The notes under the pieces were generated by a model, which ran no database searches, had not been told where the DNA came from, and saw only the letters and a program-made list of their open reading frames with translations. Of a stretch of DNA of 27,204 nucleotides, positions 7,112-14,414 are shown in pieces. Numbering within the stretch: the first letter of the stretch is position 1; each line of letters starts with the position of its first letter. Source of the DNA: Gemmatimonadaceae bacterium (GTDB taxonomy: Bacteria; Gemmatimonadota; Gemmatimonadetes; Gemmatimonadales; Gemmatimonadaceae); contig JACMLI010000735.1 of NCBI GenBank assembly GCA_014379705.1, forward strand, positions 1 to 27,204, read 5' to 3'. Made by a program: the position numbers and the translations under genes.

Positions 7112-9762
7112 CACAGCGCGACCGTCATGACGACGAACTGCCGATGTCGGGCTCGCGTCCGGTGGACGAAGACGTGCGCCGCGAGCTCGAGTTCCACATC
7201 GAACGCCGGACCGAAGAGCTGATTGCGGGGGGGCACACCCCAGAGGCCGCGCGCGCCGAGGCTCGTACCCTGTTTGGCGATCGCGCGGGCGTGGAGGCCG
7301 AGTGCCGCGAGATCGAGCACCGCCGTCGCTCGAGCGGTCGCCGCGCCCGGCGCTGGGAGGAGTTCCGCCAGGACGCCGCGATCGGGATTCGCATGCTGCG
7401 CCGCAGTCCCGTGTTCACGCTCACGGCCCTCGCGACGCTCGCGTTAGGCACCGGAGCCACCACGGCGGTGTTTTCGCTCGTCAATCAGGTACTGCTCCGT
7501 CCATTGCCGTACCACGAGCCCGAGCGGCTCGTCGACGTCATCGAGCGGCACGAGAAGGGGGGGTGGGCCGGGGTGTCGTGGACCAACATGCTCGACATCG
7601 AGCGCGAGGTGCGGAGCATTGCGGCGATCGCGACGCACTGGGCGTCCACGGAAACGATCATCGGTGCCAACGCACCCATGCGTGCCCAGGTAGCCGGTGT
7701 GTCCAGCGGGTTCTTCAAGGTCTTCCCGGTCGCACCAGCGCTGGGTCGACTCCCATCGCCGGATGAGCACCGCCTTGGGGCGAGTCCGGTGGCGGTCGTC
7801 AGTCACGCGTTCTGGCGCGACCACCTCGGTGCGCCCGCTTCTCTCGCCAACGTCCGCCTCACGTCGGGGCGCGTGTATGACGTCATTGGCGTGTTGCCGG
7901 CGGGCTTCGACTTTCCCGCGCGCTCGCGGCTCTGGGTGCCCTACGAGCTCTTCGATCCCTCCACGAGTCGCACGTCGCACGGTGGGGAGGTTGTGGCGCG
8001 CCTCGCTCCCGGTGTCACCCCCGAGCGCGCGACGCGCGACGTCGACACGTTCCTGGAACGCCTCGCGAAGGAGTATCCTTCCGACTTCGACGCCGTGGGA
8101 AGCACGGTGACGCCGTTGCAGGCGAGCCTCACCAAGTCGGCGCGCGCCCCCCTCACGCTCCTGATGGCGGCCTCGCTGCTGTTGCTGCTCACGGCATGCA
8201 CGAACCTCGCCGGGGCGATGTTGGCGCGAGGGACGGCGCGTGCGGGGGAGCTCGCCGTGCGCAGCGCACTCGGCGCCACGCGCACGCGGCTCGTGCGCCA
8301 GCTCGTGACCGAATGTTCGCTGCTCGCGATCGGTGGTGGGGCGTTGGGCCTGCTCCTTGGCCGCACGATGCTGCGTGTCTTCGGTGTGGTCGCACCCGGC
8401 GACGTACCACTCGCCGGGATTCAGCTGGACGGTCGCGTGATCGCGTTCACGATCGGGATCGTGGCTTTCACCGCCATCACGTTCGGCTGGGCGCCGGCCA
8501 TGCGGCTCTCCGACGGGCAGGGTGCCAGGCTGCTCCGTGAGGGCGGTCGCGGCACGTCGCGCCTGCGCGCCTGGAACGTGCTCGTGGCCGGCGAGGTCGC
8601 CCTTGCCGTGATGCTCCTGGCGGGATCGACGCTCCTCATCCGGTCGTTCGGGCAGGTCATGCAGGAGCGCCTTGGCTTCGAGCCGGCGAGCGTGACCAGT
8701 GCGGAGGTGAACCTGCCCTCCGCGACGTATGCCTCGCGCGAAGGCGTGGTACCGGCCTTTCACCAACGCGTCCTCGGCGCGCTCGCGGTGACGCCGGGGG
8801 TGGACGCGGCCGGCTTCATGAACATCACGCCGTTAGGCGGCAACTACATGAGCGGATCCCTGGAGATCGAGGGCACGCCAATGACCGAGGGCAAGGACTA
8901 CAATGGCCATGCGCTCTACCGCGTGGTGGGGGGGGATGCCTTCCGCGCCCTTGGCATCCCGCTGATGAGTGGCCGGACGTTCGCGCCCGGGGACGATCGC
9001 GCTGCGACGAAGGTGACCGTGGTCAACGAGTCCTTCGCGAAGACCGCGTGGCCCGGCGAAGATCCGATCGGCAAGCGTGTCCGGCCGGCGGGCATGGACG
9101 GATCCGGCGAGGAGCCCTGGCACGTGGTGATCGGCGTCGTGGGTGACGCGCGCAGCGGCTCGCCCATCGATCGCTTTCGCGACACCTACTACTTCGACCA
9201 TCGCCAGCGCCCCGCCTACCGCGCGCAGTCCGTCACCTACGTGGTGCGATCCACCAGCCCCAGGTCGACTGTTGGCGACGCGATTCGCAATGCGGTCCGC
9301 GCCGTGGACCCGAATGTGCCGCTCGACATGCGCGCGATGCAGGACGTCGTGCGCGGCACGCTCTCCGACCGACGCTTCACGATGATCGTGCTGGCGTCCT
9401 TCGCGATCCTCGCCGTCCTGCTGGCGGTGATCGGCATCTTTGCGGTGGTCTCGTATTCGGTCGCGCAGCGCACGCGCGAGATTGGCGTGCGCCTCGCGCT
9501 CGGCTCGACGCCAGGCCGGGTGCGAGCCATGGTGATCATGAATGCCCTGCATGCCGTCGTGCCTGGGCTGCTGGTCGGCGCGGCCCTCACCGTGAGCAGC
9601 TCCGGCGTCCTCCGCACGATGCTCTACGGGGTTTCACCGTTCGATCCGCTGGCACTGGTAGGTGCGGTGGTCCTCCTCGCCCTCGCGGCCGTGGCCTCGA
9701 GCCTGATTCCCGCCGTGCGCTCCACCCGCATCGACCCGATGCTGGCCATTCGCGGTCAATGA
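7108..9762 (+). CDS. ADOP-type MacB/FtsX ABC permease 1
   Basis: An 884-aa fused double permease of the ADOP family. Residues about 20-75 form the N-terminal prefix domain (VDEDVRRELEFHIERRTEEL, then EARTLFGD). A first MacB-like half follows: helix 1 at about 95-130 (RRSPVFTLTALATLALGTGA ... VLLRPLPY), an extracytoplasmic domain at about 130-345, and helices at about 349-370, 397-425, 441-467 and 490-515. A second periplasmic domain at about 515-755 precedes the final FtsX helices at about 761-790, 810-834 and 848-870. Both FtsX cytoplasmic signatures are present (ELAVRSALGATRTRLVRQ and REIGVRLALGSTPGRVRA). No ATPase gene is adjacent, as usual for this family. The start is fixed by the 4-nt overlap with PadR. 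Substrate unknown; family relatives are linked to macrolide export or lipoprotein handling, not necessarily here. Confidence 0.92.
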   Translation: MTQRDRHDDELPMSGSRPVDEDVRRELEFHIERRTEELIAGGHTPEAARAEARTLFGDRAGVEAECREIEHRRRSSGRRARRWEEFRQDAAIGIRMLRRSPVFTLTALATLALGTGATTAVFSLVNQVLLRPLPYHEPERLVDVIERHEKGGWAGVSWTNMLDIEREVRSIAAIATHWASTETIIGANAPMRAQVAGVSSGFFKVFPVAPALGRLPSPDEHRLGASPVAVVSHAFWRDHLGAPASLANVRLTSGRVYDVIGVLPAGFDFPARSRLWVPYELFDPSTSRTSHGGEVVARLAPGVTPERATRDVDTFLERLAKEYPSDFDAVGSTVTPLQASLTKSARAPLTLLMAASLLLLLTACTNLAGAMLARGTARAGELAVRSALGATRTRLVRQLVTECSLLAIGGGALGLLLGRTMLRVFGVVAPGDVPLAGIQLDGRVIAFTIGIVAFTAITFGWAPAMRLSDGQGARLLREGGRGTSRLRAWNVLVAGEVALAVMLLAGSTLLIRSFGQVMQERLGFEPASVTSAEVNLPSATYASREGVVPAFHQRVLGALAVTPGVDAAGFMNITPLGGNYMSGSLEIEGTPMTEGKDYNGHALYRVVGGDAFRALGIPLMSGRTFAPGDDRAATKVTVVNESFAKTAWPGEDPIGKRVRPAGMDGSGEEPWHVVIGVVGDARSGSPIDRFRDTYYFDHRQRPAYRAQSVTYVVRSTSPRSTVGDAIRNAVRAVDPNVPLDMRAMQDVVRGTLSDRRFTMIVLASFAILAVLLAVIGIFAVVSYSVAQRTREIGVRLALGSTPGRVRAMVIMNALHAVVPGLLVGAALTVSSSGVLRTMLYGVSPFDPLALVGAVVLLALAAVASSLIPAVRSTRIDPMLAIRGQ

Positions 9763-9784
9763 CTGGGGCGGTGCTGGGCGCTCG

Positions 9785-10888
9785 TCAGGCGGCCCAGCGC
9801 ACTTCGAGGGACGTACCGAGGAAGCGCGCATACCTCGCGACTTCCCGCTCGACCGCGCGCCGCTCCGCCGCTGTGAGGTTCACGACTGGCGAGGCCGTGA
9901 GGATGGCCTCGCCTTTCCCCGAACGACGCCACCCGCCGCACACTTGACCGTTCATGACGATGAGGTGCGCGAGCAGCTCACGCCAGGACGGTCTCCGCTC
10001 ATGCGCGTTGAGGCGCTCGAGGAGCGGCGAGCGATGCTTGAAGCCGATGAAGTACTCATCGTAGTTTGGCAGGAGTCGCGCTGAACCACCGCGCACGGCG
10101 GGGACGTCTCCCGCAGGAAACCACCAGGTGAGTCCGTCCATAGGCGCCGAAGCGAAGGTCGCGCCGTTGGCATCGAGGCCGGCGCGCGCGTCCTTCATTG
10201 TCAGGCCCGACCAGACCGTGAAGTCCTGCATCGTCGCGGGGCCATGTGACTGGAAGTAGCGTCGCGTGAGTTCGCGCACGGCGTCATCGCGCGATCGAGC
10301 GGGCGCAGGAGCGGCCCGCTCATCGAGGAGCGCGTGCGTCTGCTGCTTTCCGCGCCTTGGGCCGCTGCACACCAGCGCCTGCAGCTCGGCGTGCATGAGG
10401 ATGTAGGCAAAGCGCTGCGACTCATCCGCCACGATGCGTCCGCGGGCCAGCGCGGTCCGGAGCGTCGCGCGATCCGCGGCACGACCCCCTTCCATCGTCC
10501 GCTGGAGGATGGTCATGGCTCGGGCGACCGTGCGACCGTCGAGGCCGAGTCGGTGAGACATGGTCCGGTTCTTCTGTAACACGCGCGGTCCGGTCAGCGC
10601 GAGCATCCACCGAATGTCCTCGGGGGCGACGACGTGCCATGTGGGCCGGAGTACGTGCGTGCGCAGGAAGGCCCCGCGGTCGAAGAGCTCATCAAGCTCC
10701 GGCTCGGTGACGTTGGCCGCGCGCTGCGCGATCGCCCATTTGGATCCCGGGAAGTCCTGCGCCTGCACCGCCCCCAACTCACGGATGACGGCGACCGGGT
10801 CTGTGAGCGTGGGACCCGTGAGGTGCTGCAGGAACAGGCGCCGACGGACGACATCGGCAGGGCGGAGCGCGGTGGCCCGTCGGATCAT
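9785..10888 (-). CDS. Winged-helix HTH_42 / AlkZ-like protein, candidate DNA glycosylase
   Basis: A 367-aa protein of the winged-helix superfamily that contains the DNA glycosylases AlkZ and YcaQ/AlkX, which remove interstrand cross-links or bulky alkylated bases. Motifs: RLFLQHLTGP at about 17-26, the catalytic-loop region LGAVQAQDFPGSKWAIAQR at about 38-56, THVLRPTWHVV at about 83-93, and TWWFPAGDVP near 270. The loop carries Gln42-x-Gln44, the arrangement of AlkZ-type enzymes as opposed to Q-x-D of YcaQ. Many members of this large family have no tested function, so a repair role is likely but not shown. It is a stand-alone gene converging on ADOP permease 1 with a 22-nt gap; no terminator is obvious there. 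ATG 10888 gives the expected family N-terminus. Confidence 0.85.
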   Translation of the reverse strand: MIRRATALRPADVVRRRLFLQHLTGPTLTDPVAVIRELGAVQAQDFPGSKWAIAQRAANVTEPELDELFDRGAFLRTHVLRPTWHVVAPEDIRWMLALTGPRVLQKNRTMSHRLGLDGRTVARAMTILQRTMEGGRAADRATLRTALARGRIVADESQRFAYILMHAELQALVCSGPRRGKQQTHALLDERAAPAPARSRDDAVRELTRRYFQSHGPATMQDFTVWSGLTMKDARAGLDANGATFASAPMDGLTWWFPAGDVPAVRGGSARLLPNYDEYFIGFKHRSPLLERLNAHERRPSWRELLAHLIVMNGQVCGGWRRSGKGEAILTASPVVNLTAAERRAVEREVARYARFLGTSLEVRWAA

Positions 10889-10971
10889 GCGAGTGGTGGG
10901 GCGGCGAGGTGGGTTCGGTCATCCTGCCCCGTTTGGAGCCAAGGATGCCTAACGGGCTCTGGCGTGTGAGG

Positions 10972-11004
10972 CCCTGGAATGCTCCGCGGGACGTTGCTCC
11001 AGGG
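10972..11004. other. Inverted repeat in a divergent gap
   Basis: CCCTGGA (10972-10978) and TCCAGGG (10998-11004) are perfect 7-bp complements with a 19-nt loop, between the HTH_42 gene (-) and the small protein gene (+). The rest of the 216-nt gap holds two GCCTAAC words (10947 and 11052) and otherwise nothing I can assign. The palindrome could be an operator or chance. Confidence 0.3.
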
Positions 11005-11104
11005 TCTCATCCGGACGCCAGCCCTGCTGGGACGAACGGTGCCGGGAGGGGGCCTAACTACCGCAGGACGCCGAAAATGCTAGATTTACTGGTCATGCCT
11101 CCCC

Positions 11105-11434
11105 GTGCTCGCCTTTTTGCGGGCGGCATCCCTCGCAGCGCAGAGCCCCGTGGCCGCCTACAAGACCGAGCAACGCTATCTCGTGTACCGCGGCATGGAA
11201 TGCCATTTCGTCTCGTACGAGGGGCAGCCCGCCAATGCAAAGAAATCGCTCGCAGCCACGCCGGCGACCTGGTACCTGATGAAGGCCGGCAAGCGCTTCG
11301 CGGTGATGGAGCAGGTCCCGGGATTGTCGGAGGCCGAGATCGATCGCCTCTTACTGAGTTGGCTCGAGGAGCAGGGTTTCGCGCCGACGCCGACGCCGGC
11401 TGTGGGTGTTCCAGCGATCGCCGGCCGCCGCTAG
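11105..11434 (+). CDS. Small orphan protein, function unknown
   Basis: About 109 aa from GTG 11105; an in-frame TAG at 11081 leaves no better start. The first 18 residues (LAFLRAASLAAQSPVAA) are weakly hydrophobic and could be a short or degraded signal. The body is protein-like: YKTEQRYLVYRGMECHFVSY, then ATPATWYLMKAGKRFAVMEQ and LSEAEIDRLLLSWLEEQGF, ending in a Pro-rich tail. Balanced composition and aromatic-rich beta-like segments argue for a real gene, but no ribosome site was seen and I know no family. Its TAG stop shares the palindrome CTAG with the stop of the converging PepSY gene. Confidence 0.55.
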   Translation: MLAFLRAASLAAQSPVAAYKTEQRYLVYRGMECHFVSYEGQPANAKKSLAATPATWYLMKAGKRFAVMEQVPGLSEAEIDRLLLSWLEEQGFAPTPTPAVGVPAIAGRR

Positions 11435-12753
11435 TCGCCCGCTGAGGGCTGCAGCGCCGGAACCTTCGAGCGCCGTCGCACCCAGGCCGAGAAGCGACGC
11501 AGGGCGAGCGCGATACCCGTCCAGACGAGAAGCACGCCCACCGCGCTGACGATCGTCGCGATGACCTGGCCCGTCACGCCAAAGACCTCGCCCGTGTGCC
11601 CGAAGCGGGTCCACGCCCGGATCTTTCGCGACGTGCTGAGTGACGCGTAATCGCGCACCGCGAGCACGGATGCGCTCCCGGCGTCCAGGATCACCGTCGA
11701 GCGAAGGTCCGGGCGGAACGTGTTGCCTTCAGCGACCGCGATCGATGCAGCGCTGTCGCGTGCCGATGGCACGGTTATCGTCAGCGATCGCCACTCGGGG
11801 TAGCGCGCCGCCGACGCCTGCACGAGCGCGTCGAGTGACGCAGCGGGCCTGCCTTGTTCCTCTGCAGAACCCGCGTTGCCTGGCCCTTCACGGCCTGCGC
11901 GTCCCTCGCGCCCGCCGGGGCCACCGGGTCCACCCGGTCCACCGGCACGGCCCTGCGCGCCTCGTTCAGGTGCCGGAGCTGGCTTGAGCGCTGCGAGTCG
12001 TTCCTCGGGCGAACCGGCGATGCGATCGAGCCACCGGCCGGGCCACTGATACGAGATGAACGCTCCCGTTGCGGCGACGATGAAGAGGGGAATCGCCGTC
12101 CAGAAACCGAGGGAGTTGTGCCAGTTGAAGTCGCGCGGCTTTCCGCGCAGGGAGACGTCGAAGATCGTGCCCGTGCGGAAGGCCGCACGCGTCCATCGGC
12201 GCGGCCACCAGAGATAGAGCCCAGAGAGCGCGAGGAGGACGAAGCCAAGGTTGGCCGCGCCCGTGAACATGCGCGCCGTGGCCCTCGCCTCTTCCGAAGT
12301 TACGCCGACCCAGCGGTGCCAACGCCTCAACGCACTGAAGAAGACCTGTCCCTTGCCGCCGGGAGCGACGCTCAGGTCCTCACCGGTGTAGGGATTGACC
12401 GACATCGGGGCGCGTTCCCGCTCCTTGAATCGGAGCAGCACGACCTCGTGCGGGTCGGCCTTGACGACCGCGGTTGCCAGGTCCTGTCGCTCAATGCCGC
12501 GCAGGGCGAGCAGGGAGTCGAGAGCGAGCCGAGGGGTGGGGGGCACCGTCGCCACCCGTGGCGCGTCGTCGATCCAGGCAATCATCTGCCGCTCGGCGCC
12601 GAGCATGACCCCGGTGAGCGACATGATGAGGATGAGCACTCCAGCGCTCAGGCCGATCACGAGATGCGTCCAGAAGAGTACGGTGCGCAGGGCTCCTGCC
12701 CCCTGCCGAACCAGCGCGAACGGACGCGAATCGGTGGCCATGAATTCCAACAA
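11431..12753 (-). CDS. PepSY-associated TM (PepSY_TM) domain protein
   Basis: A 440-aa polytopic membrane protein of the PepSY_TM family, often tied to iron-siderophore uptake or reductase functions. Order: helix 1 at about 24-48 (FWTHLVIGLSAGVLILIMSL), a periplasmic region with MSVNPYTGEDL, WHRWVGVT before helix 2 (FVLLALSGLYLWWPRRW at about 176-192), RDFNWHNSLGFWTAIPLFIV for helix 3 (about 208-232), and a final helix at about 400-420. Conserved His in WTH, WHRW and NWHN fit heme-type or structural roles. Residues about 256-297 are an unusual Gly/Pro-rich insert (repeated G-G-P) followed by Arg/Glu/Gly repeats. Start may be ATG 12753 or ATG 12741 (MATDSRPF). It does not sit beside a TonB receptor here. 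Confidence 0.85.
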   Translation of the reverse strand: MLEFMATDSRPFALVRQGAGALRTVLFWTHLVIGLSAGVLILIMSLTGVMLGAERQMIAWIDDAPRVATVPPTPRLALDSLLALRGIERQDLATAVVKADPHEVVLLRFKERERAPMSVNPYTGEDLSVAPGGKGQVFFSALRRWHRWVGVTSEEARATARMFTGAANLGFVLLALSGLYLWWPRRWTRAAFRTGTIFDVSLRGKPRDFNWHNSLGFWTAIPLFIVAATGAFISYQWPGRWLDRIAGSPEERLAALKPAPAPERGAQGRAGGPGGPGGPGGREGRAGREGPGNAGSAEEQGRPAASLDALVQASAARYPEWRSLTITVPSARDSAASIAVAEGNTFRPDLRSTVILDAGSASVLAVRDYASLSTSRKIRAWTRFGHTGEVFGVTGQVIATIVSAVGVLLVWTGIALALRRFSAWVRRRSKVPALQPSAGD

Positions 12754-12927
12754 GGAAGCGAGGATCGGGAGGAAACAGTAATGGCCCTCTAACGAGCCAC
12801 TACGGCGACATCTACTGTCTCGGACATTTATGAGGCAAACCTGCCGTCCTCATCAGACGACGAACCGACGCAGATGTTAAACTCCAGTTCATCTTCAATC
12901 AATGGCGGGGAACCACAGATGCAAGGA

Positions 12928-12958
12928 AAGAGCCCGACCGGGCACCGGTCGGGCTCTT
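12928..12958 (-). terminator. Intrinsic terminator of the tldD-tldE operon
   Basis: A 13-bp perfect stem: AAGAGCCCGACCG (12928-12940) pairs with CGGTCGGGCTCTT (12946-12958) around a 5-nt loop. Read on the minus strand the stem is followed by CTTTCC, a short T-rich tail. It begins 25 nt after the stop of the TldE-like gene, so it ends that operon. It may also act in the other direction. The rest of the 230-nt gap holds nothing recognisable. Confidence 0.85.
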
Positions 12959-12983
12959 CCTTCCATCTGGGCAGCGTCGGCGG

Positions 12984-14399
12984 TTACACCGCGTCCGACA
13001 GGCTCGTGAAGTTGAAGTCCCTCACCTTGAGGGGCGGCACGATCACCGCACCACCCGCCTCCGTGCCAGCGAGGCGCTGCGGCCGCCCCATTGCCTCGAG
13101 GTTGTTCAGCATGAACAGCGGCGAGTCGTTGAATCGAAAGTTCTTGAGCGGCTTGGCGACCTTGCCGTTCTCGATGAGGAACGTGCCGTCGCGCGTGAGG
13201 CCCGTGTAGAGGATCGTGCGCGGATCGACCTCGCGCAGGTACCAGAGCCGAGTGACGAGCACGCCGCGCGTGGTATTGGCGATCATCTGCTCGATTGATT
13301 GGTCGCCCCCTGTCATGCAGAACGATGTCGGGGCACCAGTCGGCGACACGCCCTTCTTCTTTGCCCAGAAGCGCGAGTAGTACAGCGTGGCGAGCTTGCC
13401 GTCCTTCACGAACTCCTGGCGACCCAACGGCAACCCGTCGCCGTCGAACGGTTGCGCACGGACCATGGGGTCGAAGGGATCGGCGTAGATGTTCACGCGC
13501 TCGTCCACGATCTTCTCGCCGATCTTCGTGCCACCGCCCTGCTTCACGAACGGGGAACGCCCTTCGTCGGTCGCGCGCGCGTCGGCGTAGAACCCGATGA
13601 GCTGACAGAGGTCGCCCACGGCCTGCGGCTCGAGGATCACGGTGTAGCGCCCGGGCTCGATGGCCACGGGTGTGCGGGAGAGCCGGGCCTTGTCGATGGC
13701 GCGCTGGCTCACTGCGGCAAAGTCCACCTGCTTCGCATCGTTATGTTCGGCGCCCGCCCAGCCCGATCCCGTGCCATCCTTCGTTCGCACCGTCACCGTG
13801 TAGTTGGCGTTGGTGGATCGATGATACGCGAAGTTGCCGGCGCTGTTGCCGAACGCGGTGAAGCCGAGGTTGTTGATGAGGAAGCCGGCGGCGGTGAGGT
13901 CGCCCGCCTGGCGCGCGGGCTCGAGGGCGGTGAGCGCGACCCTGGCGCGTTCCTCAGCGCCCATGTCGGCCACCGAGTCGAAGTATGCCTCGACCGGCTT
14001 GATGTCCTGGGGGCCCAGCAAGGGCATCGCCTCAGGATCGTCGGGCGCAAGGCGAGCGAGCTTCTCCGACTTCTCGACCGCCGCGCGAATGGACGCCTCG
14101 GTGAGCTCGTTGGTGGTGACCACGGCGTGCTTCGGCCCGAACGAGCTCTGCACGCCGAGTTGCAGGTCGCCAATGCCGCCGGCGGTGGACATCTGGTTGT
14201 CGGCAAAGCGGACGTTCGCCTGATAGCTGCCGAACATCTGCACTTCGACGGCGTCGGCCTTGGACATCTTCTTCACGCGGTCCACGAGCGCCTGGCACTC
14301 GTCGCGCGTGAGGATGGCGTTGCCAGGGGCCGCACTACCGTCCCGCTCGAGCAGGCGTGCGGGTCCCGAGAGGACGTCGATGATGTTGTTGCGTTGCAT
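12984..14399 (-). CDS. TldE/PmbA-like subunit of a TldD-TldE protease
   Basis: A 471-aa member of the PmbA/TldD (U62) family lacking the HExxxH metal motif, which marks it as the TldE partner. Recognisable segments: TRDECQALVDRVKKM and DAVEVQMFGS near the N-terminus, VQSSFGPKHAVVTTNELTEA, FLINNLGFTAFGNSAGNFAY, RYTVILEPQAVGDLCQLIGF, NIYADPFDPMVRAQPFDGDG and the C-terminal GGAVIVPPLKVRDFNFTSLS. In E. coli, TldD and TldE form a heterodimer that degrades unfolded short peptides. A good ribosome site (GGAG, about 10 nt before the ATG) lies in the 15-nt gap after TldD, confirming an operon. Unlike TldD it has no signal peptide: the first 30 residues are charged. Confidence 0.88.
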   Translation of the reverse strand: MQRNNIIDVLSGPARLLERDGSAAPGNAILTRDECQALVDRVKKMSKADAVEVQMFGSYQANVRFADNQMSTAGGIGDLQLGVQSSFGPKHAVVTTNELTEASIRAAVEKSEKLARLAPDDPEAMPLLGPQDIKPVEAYFDSVADMGAEERARVALTALEPARQAGDLTAAGFLINNLGFTAFGNSAGNFAYHRSTNANYTVTVRTKDGTGSGWAGAEHNDAKQVDFAAVSQRAIDKARLSRTPVAIEPGRYTVILEPQAVGDLCQLIGFYADARATDEGRSPFVKQGGGTKIGEKIVDERVNIYADPFDPMVRAQPFDGDGLPLGRQEFVKDGKLATLYYSRFWAKKKGVSPTGAPTSFCMTGGDQSIEQMIANTTRGVLVTRLWYLREVDPRTILYTGLTRDGTFLIENGKVAKPLKNFRFNDSPLFMLNNLEAMGRPQRLAGTEAGGAVIVPPLKVRDFNFTSLSDAV

Positions 14400-14414
14400 C
14401 GTTTGGGATCTCCG

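Noticed and set aside
10909..11445. Overlapping frame (178 codons) covering the small orphan gene
   Set aside because: Arg/Gly/Pro-rich in another phase; the 11105 frame has the protein-like composition.
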